64,000 nt of DNA from Oscheius onirici. Taxonomy: Eukaryota > Nematoda > Chromadorea > Rhabditida > Rhabditidae. The translations under genes were made by a program, and so were the position numbers. The stretch lies in contig OW051473.1 of assembly GCA_932521025.1 (NCBI GenBank), positions 1,860,001-1,924,000 on the forward strand, given 5' to 3'. This document shows positions 49,442 through 60,321 of the stretch, one piece after another (positions within the stretch are counted from its first letter, which is position 1; every line of letters begins with the position of its first letter). The notes below the pieces were generated by a model. It was given only the letters and a program-made list of their open reading frames with translations. It was not told the origin of the DNA and searched no databases.

Positions 49442-50554
49442 ATGCCTTCTTACGGTGTGGCCATCGGCGCCTCAGCTTCCCTCGTCGGAGTCATCGGATG
49501 TCTTCTAGCTATGAGGAGCATCGTCAGTGACATTGACAACATGCGTTCCGAAATCATGAGTGGAGTCAGGGACATGCGAGTCATGTCCGACGATGCCTGG
49601 CACAGAATCCTCACATTGCACACTAATCCTTCTGGAAGATCTGATGCTCCTCCTACTTTCACCACTCTCTTTGGAAGGACTAAGCGGTAAAAAGTTTGGT
49701 TGCAGATATTCAAATTTCAGTGCTGCTGCTGGTGGACACTGTTCATGTGGAGCGAACTCACACGGCTGTCCTGCAGGCCCTCCAGGTGAAAGAAAATTGT
49801 AAGTATTCATTCAATTGTAGGAGCTCCCGGGCTTCCTGGAAAACGCGGAGATGTAGGAGAGCCTGGTGAAAACGGCAGATCTGGTGCCTCTGGGCTTGCT
49901 CTGGCCTACACTCAGGAAGTACCAGGCGGTTGTCTCACTTGTCCCTCGGGCCCACCTGGTCCTCCTGGGCCTGGTTCGTAGTTCAAACTATTAATATTAA
50001 CCAAAGTGAACAGATGGTGATATCGGTGAACCTGGTTTTCCTGGAGCTGTAGGCAAGTTTGGAGAAGCCGGTCGAGACGGAGAGCCTGGAACCGATGGCG
50101 AACAAGGGGAACCTGGAAACCCTGGTCTGGATGGCAACGAAGGAATGCCAGGACCTCACGGAGGCGTAAGACAAGTTTTATATAAGGTACAGCCAAATCA
50201 GGACGGTACTATTGGAGCTCCCGGTCTTCAAGGTCAGCCTGGACCCACCGGATGGATGGGCGAGATCGGAGAAGCTGGACAAAATGGCAGCCCTGGAAAC
50301 GACGGAGGTACTCATCTATCGTCTGCTTTTCGAAAAAAGAAAACTCTTTTAGAAGCTGGACCTGAGGGTCCTCCCGGTCCTGAGGGACATCCTGGGCACG
50401 ACGGACATAACGGCACTCCTGGCGCGCCTGGAAGTAATGGAGCTCAGGGGTAGGGTCAAAAGAATTTTCCTAATCAAAAATTTCCAGCGAGGATTCACAC
50501 TACTGCCCCTGCCCATTCAGAGATGGAAAAAAGGCTGCTCGTAGCCGCGCTTGA
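49442..50554 (+). CDS. Nematode cuticle collagen
   Basis: The N-terminus is the nematode cuticle-collagen domain: a membrane-like helix (GASASLVGVIGCLLAM) and a helical SIVSDIDNMRSEIMSG segment. A basic cleavage-type site follows (FGRTKR). Short cysteine knots (HCSCGANSHGC, GCLTCPSG) separate Gly-X-Y blocks such as GPPGPPGPG, GEPGFPGAVG and GPPGPEGHPG. The last exon ends DSHYCPCPFRDGKKAARSRA. Introns are short and interrupt Gly-X-Y blocks in phase. Cuticle collagens are secreted by the hypodermis and cross-linked into the exoskeleton; this is the strongest single indicator of a nematode genome here. Confidence 0.93.
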
Positions 50555-50647
50555 TTTATTTTCTGTCGAATATATAAAAATATAAATTGTGTCCTGCCCA
50601 ACTCAGCAACCGTATTATATATTTGATTGCAAGCACGCACAGTTCAC

Positions 50648-51794
50648 TTAGTGTGTAGAACCTAGACCATGGTCTGTTGTAGTCTCACTGACAGTCGAAG
50701 ACACGACTTTTCCCGTTTTCTTCTTGAAATAGTGAAAGACTGCGTGCCTGTAGTCTTTCAAAAAGAAGAAGGTGGCTATCGGATCGATGCATTGTGCTAG
50801 AGAAATTAGGCTGCAAAATGTGATGATGCCTTCTCCAAGGTTCCATTTCAGTATGGCTCCAAAGTGTACAACAATAGCTGGACTAAAGTTGAAGATCATT
50901 GGAAAGAAGGTCTAAGTACAATTTTTAGAGATATATCTTGTTTTACTACCTGGACCAGTAGCAAAAGAAAAATTCTAGTCTGGTACTCTAGTCGGTGAAC
51001 GGTGACGTCTTTTAACAAGGTACGAAAGATTTGAATCATCCGGAATATAATAACGCCAATGATACCACCGGCTGTAGTGGCGTAAACTGCAAAAAAGCCA
51101 CTAGAAGCCACGCCATACCAGTCAATGTTGTCTCCAATCTAAAGATCGCATTAAGACATGCATAAAATATTTAACATACCCACATCGGGGCTCCAACACG
51201 GTGTTTCATCAATGTCGAATCCTGTCCGTTTGTTGAAGTCTTCTCTCATAATATTGTTTTTTCTCTCCGTGGGCCAATAACCCAAGACCATTATGAGTTC
51301 TACTATTCCAGTAATCAAAAGGCTAATCATGATCATCATGACAATCTTCGACTTGTTAGTGAACCAATATCGACGGGCAGATCTATTAAAATCTCGTACT
51401 TTTCTCTATCAACTCAAAAACTCTGTCAGCGTCCAATATCTTTGTAGAAAGCAAACGATGATAATGGTCACAATCTGTATCCACATCGCGGCGTAAATAT
51501 AGAGGGCAAGGATACCCCCAGCCAACAGTGAAAAGTTGGGATCCACAAAAACACAAAATATCCGTTGGCTGCATAAGCTTTTCGGTTAAAGGGTCATGAT
51601 TTTGGATTCACAGGCGTGACAACATAACAAATAGCTCCCCACAGTACTGATTGAAGAGTGTAGAGAAATAACAGGTACTTGTACGGTTCCATCAACGGAG
51701 ACGACTTGTAGAGAATCAGTGGCATTAGCAGAAGATTGAAGATCACTCCAAGGATAGAGTAAGAGGCACTCAAAACGTGGTTGCTGAGAAACAT
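50648..51794 (-). CDS. Seven-helix chemoreceptor-like GPCR (srh/str type)
   Basis: The ATG at 51794 is one base after a TTTTCAG acceptor. Helices are visible in order: ASYSILGVIFNLLLMPLILY, YLLFLYTLQSVLWGAICYVV, SLLAGGILALYIYAAMWIQI, KIVMMIMISLLITGIVELIM, ATTAGGIIGVIIFRMIQI, a helix around FFPMIFNFSPAIVVHF, and FCSLISLAQCIDPIATFFFL followed by KDYR. The DPI...YR signature at helix 7 is typical of the nematode Str/Srh chemoreceptor superfamily. Introns of 38-39 nt join the exons (for example between RYWTLTE and SARRYWF). Expression would be expected in sensory neurons; the ligand is unknown. It is convergent with the collagen gene, with 93 bp between stops. Confidence 0.78.
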
Positions 51795-52593
51795 GCTGAA
51801 AACCGAGTACTGTTTATTATACAATACTTATATAGTGGGGAAGGAGGGGGTGCACAGACAGTTTCGTATTGCATTAGTAGCGAAAACAGGCAAAAGTATA
51901 CCAAGATGACATGAAACTTTTTTTAGTTTTTGGGAATCGTAAACAGGCGTATCCGGGAGATATTTCTAGTCGACGATCGTAATTAGTCACAACCTAACGA
52001 GCTGTCTTCGAAGAAGGAACAATTCGACGACAGATATATAAAGGATGCTTTTTTCTGTCCAGAAAAGCGTAAATCAACAAAAAATATGTAGAATGAAGCT
52101 GAAAAGCAACCGGGTAAACACTATAAAATCTGGATGAGCAGAACAGGTTGTGTGATTGGTTCGAGCTCTTTTAAAGTACCGTAACAATGTTGCCAAAACA
52201 AATCTATTTTGTTATACTTAATACGTTTTCCGAGAATCAGTGTGTACTTGTGACTTTCAATACGCAAACCTTAGGAACATGAAACATTTTTACGCATCAC
52301 CGAACAAAGCACTGCTATTTCCTGCTCATATGTTGCTAATATGAAGCGCTCGTTGCCACCACTCACACCTTTCGAGCCGAATTTAACCAACAAATGACCA
52401 AACTGCTCTCTAGTTGCTTTGCCATTCTCTGGTTTTGCCTTCATTGACTTTAACTTTAAAGCATTGATCACGCCCATTGAGAAAGTAGCATAATATTTTA
52501 TTCTTTCCCATAAGTGTCTGTTGGCGTGTCTCTCTCTTTTGTTGACATTGGATTGCGAGAGATAGATTTTCAGCTTTTCAGATTCATTCCGTC
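51795..52593. promoter_or_regulatory. Divergent intergenic region
   Basis: About 0.8 kb between the chemoreceptor (minus) and the CFAP57-like gene (plus). It has a short minus-strand frame starting at ATG 52477 (68 codons) with no recognised content. CTTTTCAG at about 52579 is the probable trans-splice acceptor of the plus-strand gene. Confidence 0.35.
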
Positions 52594-55500
52594 ATGACCA
52601 GCTTACTTGCAAAAAACGTAGCAGTTCCTGTCTGTGGGTTTGAATCTGCTTACTACGGAAGCGGGCAATCTGTCATTTATGCAACAGACAATTTCGTGAA
52701 GTACACTGTTACGGAAAACGATCGTTCAATAATGAAGCATCGTTACTTGGGAAGAATCACCGCAACGTTTGTTACATGTGACCACTCCACTTTGCTGGTA
52801 GCTACTGAAGAAGAAGGAAATGCCAAAGTCATTGCGCTTGACACGGTAACTTTTGAGGAAAACTTTGCTCTTTCCGTCCGCAATCGAATAACGACAATTG
52901 CCGCATCTTCGGGATCTGAGGTATATTTATCTTCGTTGAGCTTCACTAATTACTTTTCTTCAAGGCCTTGGCTTGTCTTTCGTCTGCTGACGATAAAATC
53001 GAAATTACAACTTTCTCCTTGGCAAATGGTCAATCAGAAAGTTTTGGAGCCCTGATGCCGGAAGATGCTTGCAGCAGATGGGAGGTTCATTCGAAAGGTT
53101 TTTATCTTCACGTCATTCAGTTCAGATGTCTTTTTGTCCAGCGGACGAAGGAGTCATTTGCGCTTTGAACGGCATGACAGCCTACCTTCTTCGCTCCTCG
53201 GGTGGAAAAATCGAGAATTTCTCGAGCATCAAGGTACGTTCAAGGTACCTTTACTGTTAACTTCTAAACTTTAGCTGAACAATGTTCTTTGTCATAATTG
53301 GTCTAATGACGTTACAATGTGTTTTGGCACTACACAGGGACAACTTCTGCTCTATCGAGAGACCATAGCTCTTGAGACAGTTGACTTAGAAACCATCGGA
53401 AATACGTACGTTTTCGGCGGTGTCTTCCGCAACCGGTTCTAGCATTGTAAAAGACTCTCGTTTCAACGACGTCGTACTCATTTCCTCCTCAAGTTATTGG
53501 TTTGGAGTTGTGCTCACTCAAGGACTTATTTTGATATTTGAGAACACTCCGAGTGGCCCAAATTGGAGCAGCTGCAAAGCTACTGTGGTAAACCTATATA
53601 ATTATCAGTCAACTGCTATAAACAGACAAGTTTATACGAGTTGAACAGTTCTCCCATACTTTCTTTCGACACGTCCGGCGAGTTTTTCTTATACACCAAC
53701 GGAAAACTTCTTCTGGAAGCGACAGTAAAGTAAGCCCTCAATAAAACAGTTAGCTAAATGTTAAAGATACACCGCTGCCGTTTCATCTGCTTCCGGATAC
53801 GGAATAGCTGCAAGACATTCTGCTGCAGTTACCCAAGTGGTCGTAACTGATACAAATATAATTTCTGCTGATGAAAAGGGAGGCATTTTGGTGACTTCCA
53901 GAAAAACGGGGTTAGTTCATGTTGGGCTCCAAAAATATGAAACAGGCGACATCTTGTGCAAGATAGAATACAAGACCTTTTACATTTCACGATGTCATCG
54001 TCTGAAAATGGAACATTCATACGAAAATCTTCTATTGAATCGAGATTGGTAACAATAGACGGATTGGTGATGAGAAACTACTCGGAGCAGCAACCTATTA
54101 CCATGGTAAAATCATTATAAGAGTTTTTGATCGAAATTCACAGTGTTGCTCATCCCCCAATCATATCGCAATTCTTCAAGGTCCGCTTTTAATAGTTTTT
54201 AAAGCAAACGACGATACTGTTGTGGTGGAGGAAAAAGTGAAGCTGAAAAGGGTAGCGTTTTAATCAATCGCCACTAATTTTCCTAGGACATTCAAAAGAT
54301 CATCTTCAATAACGACACCAAATATCTTACCGTCTTAACCAAAAAAGATGAAGTGTTTGCACTGGACACTTCCACTGGAAAAACTATCTGGTCAATGGAT
54401 TACAAGCTCAAGAACTTTGTCGATATAGCCATGGCGAATGGGATTGTGTACCTCTTGGATAAAAAGTTTATTGTTACCAAAGTGAAACATGGAAAAGTAA
54501 GAAATTATACTATTTGAACTGAACAATTTTCAGGAAATGGGCACATTGAACATGCACGCGGCAGACGTTGCATTCAGTTGTAACTCAACGTTGCTAGCAG
54601 GCATGCTCTCAAACTTCTAAAAACGGTATTTTCAGCAAATGAGAAAATGTTAGTTTGTGCTGACGACAATGGTCAAGTTGTCGCTCTAGACCTTTCTCAT
54701 GTGGACAAGCCTTATGTTTTGAAAGAAAGTAGCAATTCTCTTGTCACGTGTGTAAGCTCGACTCAAAAACTTTTCAAATTAGGACAATTTTAGCTCAATT
54801 TTTGCTCCGCTTTTCTAACAATTGGATATAGCAGCGGCAGTGCAGTTGTTATTGAATTAACCGGAGAGAAGCGTCAAGAGCACACAGATCAGATGGATTT
54901 TGCTCTCTGTGACCACCAAACCTATACAAATCTAGTAAGGTTAGCAAAAACGCCTAATTTGTATTCAGACTACTGTGATTCGTGGTTTGGACTATGAACG
55001 AAACTCTATCCGCGATGAAGCTGAAGTGATCATCAAAGAGTATAAAGAAGCTCATGATAACGAAATTGTCGCAATGAGAGGACAGTACGAAACTGAAATA
55101 TTGTCTCTTCGAAAGACTGCAAAGGTTTGTTGCATTCATAATGAGCACATCTGTCGGGCACAGAACTTGGAAGAGAGCTTTCAACAATCTGAAGCTGATA
55201 GAAAGAAGACAGTGGCACAGCTACAAGAGCTGTATAAACAAGAAGAAGTATCCACTCAAATAAAGTTTGACAAGGCTATGAATGAACAAATTAGAAAGAT
55301 TATGAAACTGGAGAAGGAGCAGAGCCAAAATGTAAGTCTTTTAATCTAAATTGTTACATGTTACAAGACTTTAGGAAGTTTTGCATCAAAAGGAAGTGGA
55401 AAAGGTCAAATGTGACCTGCGGCAAATGTTTAGCCATACAGAACAAGCTCTACTTGAGGAGAAGCACAAACTTGAAAACGATATTGTTTTAGTACGTTTT

Positions 55501-56215
55501 TTGTATGCTATACACATTTTCATATGTTCAGCTGGAAACGTCTCTAAGAGCTATGAAACAGTCAGTTTCTGTAGTAGAAAACAATCAGGAAAGAGTAGCC
55601 AATGAGTTCAAGCAAAAGATGGACGAGGTTTACAGAAGACGAAAAGAAGAGACAAAGATGCTGGAAGACGAAATTTGGAATCTTAAAGCTAACGTAAACT
55701 CATCACATCTTGAAAAAGTGTTAGAAGTTTAGGTAGTGCTGCTGACAGAAGAAAGAGACAAACAAGTCAATGCTACTCTCACAGAACAAGGTACTCTAGC
55801 CGCTGCAAGACAGCAAATTCTACTGCTAAACAAAGGTACAGAAGCTCTTCAGAAAACGATTGAGCAGGTATCATGCAAATTAAATTTCATGTTTTTGGTT
55901 TCATATGAAAACGAAATTGTTGGAGAGCGAAAAGAAAGAGTTCGAGGTAAAGAAAACGTTGAACAAGACAGAGCAACAACTTCTATCGAAAGAAAAAGAG
56001 TTGCTGGAAGTTCAACGAAAAGCACATAAAGCAACTAGGCGTTGCGGAGAACTTGAAGCTCGGATACAAATGGTTTCAGAGTGTGTCTACAATGCAAGAA
56101 AGTAAGTGCTGTTTAAGAGCTGGGGAAACCAATGTTCAGGCTCGAACATGCAGTTTTGGGACTAATAGCATTCATGCAAAACATCGACACCGACGAGAAG
56201 TTTGGCTTCACATAG
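52594..56215 (+). CDS. CFAP57: WD40-repeat plus coiled-coil protein, CFAP57 (WDR65)-like
   Basis: The N-terminal two thirds is beta-propeller-like, with divergent WD repeats, e.g. MSFCPADEGVICALNGMTAY then LLRSSGGKIENFSS, NNVLCHNWSNDVTMCFGTTQ then GQLLLYRET, and SSYWFGVVLTQGLILIFEN. The order of these blocks resembles CFAP57, as do the tandem propeller and the coiled coil. From about 54980 the rest is continuous coiled coil (TVIRGLDYERNSIRDEAEVI, QMFSHTEQALLEEKHKLEN, ETKMLEDEIWNL). The last exon, HAVLGLIAFMQNIDTDEKF, matches in position the conserved helix near the CFAP57 C-terminus. CFAP57 is an inner-dynein-arm assembly factor of motile cilia. Relatives CFAP43/44 share the layout, so the subfamily is a best guess. 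Introns are short. Nematodes lack motile cilia, so the role here is unclear. Confidence 0.6.
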
Positions 56216-57301
56216 AGATTCAAACGACACAATAAAAACAATTTGCATTATCTCGCAAACATCGTTGTATGTTGACTTTGAGTACTCAGTGATACTTAAC
56301 GGGATACCAGCCACCCCCACTGATGACGCTCAGGCCAAACCGCGTACCACGATTGTTTTGCGGGAACTGTCCGATCTGGCAATTCAGATCACATTGAGCT
56401 CGGTCAGTACCGATTTTCATGGCGTCTTTTTAAGAATCTCGAATCTTTTTGAATGAAACCCCCTTTTTTCTTTTTACATTTTGATAGGAAAATGTGTTCT
56501 TAGTTATTTGCGACCATATTTGCCTTATCTGACGACTATAGTGCAAGAAAAAAGGTTTTCAGGCTGCCACGACTGGCCCTTTAACCAAGAAACAATATTC
56601 TATAGATATTTCTCATTCTGTCTCCACAGATCTTCTTTCGCCGATTCCGACAGGTGGATTGAAGTGTTCTGGGTTCAACTACCTATGTCCGACTTCTTTA
56701 GACATCAAGAGGACACTTGCACCATACACGTCTGATACATTTTACAGATACAGAAAACATCTTTTGTTTTTCTAGTCTGCTACTTCATTGTGTAGAATGG
56801 AAGGAAAAGCTGTATTACCATGCTGCTATGAACAATTATCAGCCATCTTTGTCGGCTGTCGTCGCCCTGGTGCCTGCGGCCCTCAGAAGTACGAAATAAG
56901 TTCTGTCCAAGTTCGAGATTCCCATCGAAATCGACTAATCCGTTGACAAAACTTAACTTATCATGACTACCTCGTTCTCACTGCAAGTTCAAACCTTACT
57001 ATCTTATCTTGACAATTTCTGACTTGTTGCGACCATTTGAGGTCCCGGACAAACAAACAAATCGAACTGAACTTGTAGGAATCCAAACACACTATGTTTC
57101 GAGACTTTGTCAAATCTTGTCGAAATAATTACCCTCAATACAATTTGCTAACATTAATTAGTTACTATTTAGAAACTACACAAACTTTTCAAAAACTTTA
57201 AAACATTTGTATAAAGTTCCAACATGCAATTAGTTAATTGTGTTATACTTGCAAAAGAATAACTTTGGAAAGTTATAATTGCCCTCTGCAGCGCCCGTGG
57301 A
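56216..57301 (+). other. Intergenic, no supported gene
   Basis: About 1.1 kb, AT-rich in its second half. Short frames at 56202-56456 and 56481-56735 have no conserved content. A CTCTGCAG acceptor lies at about 57291, ten bases before the next start. Confidence 0.4.
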
Positions 57302-58073
57302 ATGCCGTCTCGTACTACCTCCGTCGCCTCGTCCGGCTCTGTCGTCTCCCGGTAGATTCTACTTGTTTTCCTCTTCAAAAAAATTCAGTTACCCGCTGCG
57401 TGGCAAGTCGGTCAAGAAGGACCTCTTCCCGGAGCAGCAGTCGGCCGTCAAGTCTACAACGACCAAGACTGTGTCATTCCGCGACCCCATCGTGACGGCT
57501 ACCATCATCGTACCGGCTCAGGAGCTCGACCCTGGTTAGTTCCATTTAAAAATTGTGGGGGAATAGAGATACTTGGCTGAGGGTCTTATCACTAGTGAGA
57601 GAATATGTGAAGATTGCGCTGTCTATTTAACCCGTAGAACTAACTTGGTGTAACCAAAAGAGTCAAATAATCTTTGTTCACAATTTTAAACTGTTCTAGT
57701 CCAAAACTTCTTTGGTTTCTTGATATATAGCGATTTCTGTGTACTGTGGGCGTCTTGTAGTGCTCAGTTCTACCGAGTTTTCAAGCTGTGTAACAAATTA
57801 TATATTGTAGAAGACGCCGAAGAGCGCGCCGCCTATGCTGAGCAGATTCGTGCTTACAAGGGTCTTGCCGAAAGCGTCCTGGCCTACATCTCTGCCGAAC
57901 TTCTGAAGACGACTCTTCTGGCCAGTGCTCGCCACGACCTCCTCACTGCCCGTTTCCGCTGGTCGGCCTACCAGAGAGAGATCGACACCTACAACGCTGT
58001 CTGGGTCGTTTCCTCTGCCGTCGCCTCCTGCTCATCCGTCTGGCTTCAACATGTGAAGAACTCCAACTTTTAA
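57302..58073 (+). CDS. Small unknown protein with RVxF-like motif
   Basis: Three exons (57302-57358, 57393-57535, about 57812-58073) give roughly 145-155 aa. The N-terminus is Ser/Arg-rich (MPSRTTSVASSGSVVSRYPL). A central KTVSFRDPIV contains KTVSF, which fits the RVxF consensus for PP1 docking. The C-terminal exon is helical (ERAAYAEQIRAYKGLAESVL, LLASARHDLLTARFRWSAYQ) and ends hydrophobic (VWVVSSAVASCSSVW). No family recognised. Codon use is strongly C-ending, like the HMG gene, so it is probably highly expressed. AATAAA lies at 58101-58106. Confidence 0.6.
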
Positions 58074-58100
58074 AATCCCGATTCATCCACAGCGAAGTAC

Positions 58101-58106
58101 AATAAA
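58101..58106 (+). promoter_or_regulatory. AATAAA polyadenylation signal
   Basis: Canonical signal 28 bases after the stop of the small RVxF-motif protein gene. Confidence 0.6.
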
Positions 58107-58242
58107 ATGCGAACTAAACTGATGTACAAATTTTTGTGGTCTTGTTAGCGCGACAACGCAATCGCTGGAATTGACTTATTTAGGCTTTGTAATAGTAGCT
58201 TACGATGAAAAGACACAATTGCACAAAAACAGCCGTGGAATT

Positions 58243-58563
58243 CTAAAACTCATATAAATTTCTCGTAAAATAAGCAGAAAAACAAAACATCTCCCTAAAA
58301 GGTTTAATGTTTTTATTTCGTTCACTCATTACATTCTGTAAAAACATTCCGGATTTGTACTTTGTTGCTTTTCCGATGTCCGGAACCAATTCTAGTGATT
58401 TGAGTCTCTTCCAGAAGAAGATGTGCAATATTAAGGAGAAAATTAACATCAGACCGTTCCAACCCATGATGAAGTAGCCGCTCATTTCAAAGACCCTCGA
58501 AGAAACGATGGGAAACATGAACTGCGCCACGCTTCTCGTAAAAGAAAGCCATGATGCAAGACC
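58243..58563 (-). pseudogene. Relic of an MFS transporter (MFSD8-like C-terminus)
   Basis: One minus-strand exon opens at an ATTTTCAG acceptor and encodes GLASWLSFTRSVAQFMFPIV, then EMSGYFIMGWNGLMLIFSLI, LHIFFWKRLK and a polar tail. This looks like the last two helices of an MFSD8-type major facilitator. Only about 125 bp separate its start from the stop of the same-strand serpentine receptor gene, so there is no room for the first ten helices. It is either a remnant of a deleted gene or a read-through exon. The frame itself is intact. Confidence 0.55.
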
Positions 58564-58689
58564 CTGAAAATTTTTTTTCGGTATACGATAAAAATTTAAG
58601 TTATTGCTGTTTTTAAAAGCGTTATACCAATAGTAGCGCACAACTGTCTTGCAAAGTTGTACTCTGAACTCGCGAAATAAACAATTTTA

Positions 58690-59835
58690 TTAGCTCAAAG
58701 GAGCCACACAACGTGGATTACATGAGCCTGTTCGTTGCGTTTTACTGTCTTTCATCAATCTTCGGAAGACAAGTTTTTTGTACTCCAATACCATCATCAG
58801 ATAGACAAAGCCACTTAGAAATGGGAAAAGAGAGTCCACCCATAAGACGGTCGACTGTATAAGATAGCTGTTCGTGATGCCCGTGTCCAGCAGAAAGAAC
58901 TGTATAGAAGGAAGAAAGCCAATTATTGGAAGAAGAGCCTGCACGGTTAGCATCTGAAAAGATGATTTTTTTTATCCTGGAGAATAAATACTATACCTTG
59001 ACGATTCGTTTTTGTAATGACACTGTAGCCGATGACAAGGAATGATCGTGGTTTACTTTTAGTTTTCGGAGAATAATCATTCTGACAAAAAGAGAAATCT
59101 GAGAAGAGATGATACTGCAGAATAGTAGAATGCTGATGAATATGCGAAACTGGAAATGTGATCACAATTATAGCCAAAGTCTAATAAAGAACTAGAACTT
59201 ACTTCTGTGACTTCTGTACTTTGAAAGCCATATACTGGATATGTTTCAAAAGTATAATTATCAATTTTACCGATTTCAATTAGGTATCGTTTCGTTTCGG
59301 GCGGAGCGTAAATTGTTATGACCAGTATCTGAAGACAGTATTTTTTTCTTTTTTTTTGACACGACTCACCAGAAGACCGATATTTGGGACGATCAAGATA
59401 ATAGTGAATATAGACAATGTCGACTGTTTCGGCGTTTTATGTGTTATTAAATATAGCCTATATATAATGTTGATAGGAACGATAGCGGCAGCGATGGCTA
59501 AAGATTGAAGAAAAATACATGTCGCATAATAGCAAAATTTTGGGCCTAAGATTCCACAAATACCAAAAGATGACAAGGCGATGTCATCCGAAGCGGGTAT
59601 AACTCTAAATTTTTACATAAAAGTAATGGAACAATGTATACCTTGGCATTGAGAGCCATCCAAATACACCTGCAATGAATTCGGAAGTAGAGTGAGCTCT
59701 CATGAAGAAGGCATTACAGAGATATCTTTTGGGAGTACGGAAAATGCTCAGATAGATCACCAAGCCACTCGCCAAGCATCCGCAAATAAAGTTAACTGTC
59801 CAAGAAGTTCGCATACAGATTGCAAGAAAGTCCAT
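58690..59835 (-). CDS. Serpentine chemoreceptor-like GPCR (srd-type resemblance)
   Basis: The ATG is at 59835 (MDFLAICMRTSWTVNFICGC). Helix segments include GCLASGLVIYLSIFRTPKRY, SEFIAGVFGW, FCYYATCIFLQSLAIAAAIV, TLSIFTIILIVPNIGLL, IFISILLFCSIISSQISLFV, LPIIGFLPSIQFFLLDTGI and LFPFLSGFVYLMMVLEYKKL, with a basic C-terminal tail. The RTPKRYL motif after helix 1 and the overall spacing fit nematode Srd/Str receptors. Introns are short. The ligand is unknown; the usual role is chemosensation. Confidence 0.68.
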
Positions 59836-60321
59836 TTTTTAACTAAAACCGTTTGTTAGAAATATCAAAGCAAACGACTGCAAAAAGGATCTACAAGAAG
59901 ATAAATCGCATAAAACGTGCAAAGAATTTTGCTCATGTGAGTAGACAGTAAGATGAAAACATGCGGTTGGATAATATGAGCAGGTGAAACCAGAAGTCAA
60001 CCGACTTTCGAGAGACGGAAGCAGAAGTCAAGATCAATTTAAGTTGCCAGTACAATTCCGCAAAAAGGTTTTTTAGACATTTCGTGTGTAAAAGTAAGAA
60101 ACAGTCAAGCCTCAGGAAGGCTCTGGGGTAATCGACCCATTGAAAGAGATAAACAGCCGTTCTTGCGTTAATTTGATTGCTTAATTGAACTTTGTTCACA
60201 TAGATTTCAGATTTTGCACCCTGCACAGTTTGTGTTTGAACATTCTCTAGTGGTTCAACTCTTTGTCTTGGCTCCTCCGGAGCGAGAAGACAAATAATGT
60301 GAAACGAGCATTCTTATCGTC
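59836..60321. promoter_or_regulatory. Divergent intergenic region
   Basis: About 0.5 kb between divergent start codons of the serpentine receptor and the ligand-gated channel. No motif can be named. A minus-strand frame at 59933-60226 has no recognisable content. Confidence 0.35.

Noticed and set aside
52271..52477. Minus-strand 68-codon frame upstream of the CFAP57-like gene
   Set aside because: It has an ATG but no recognisable content; length is within chance for the region.
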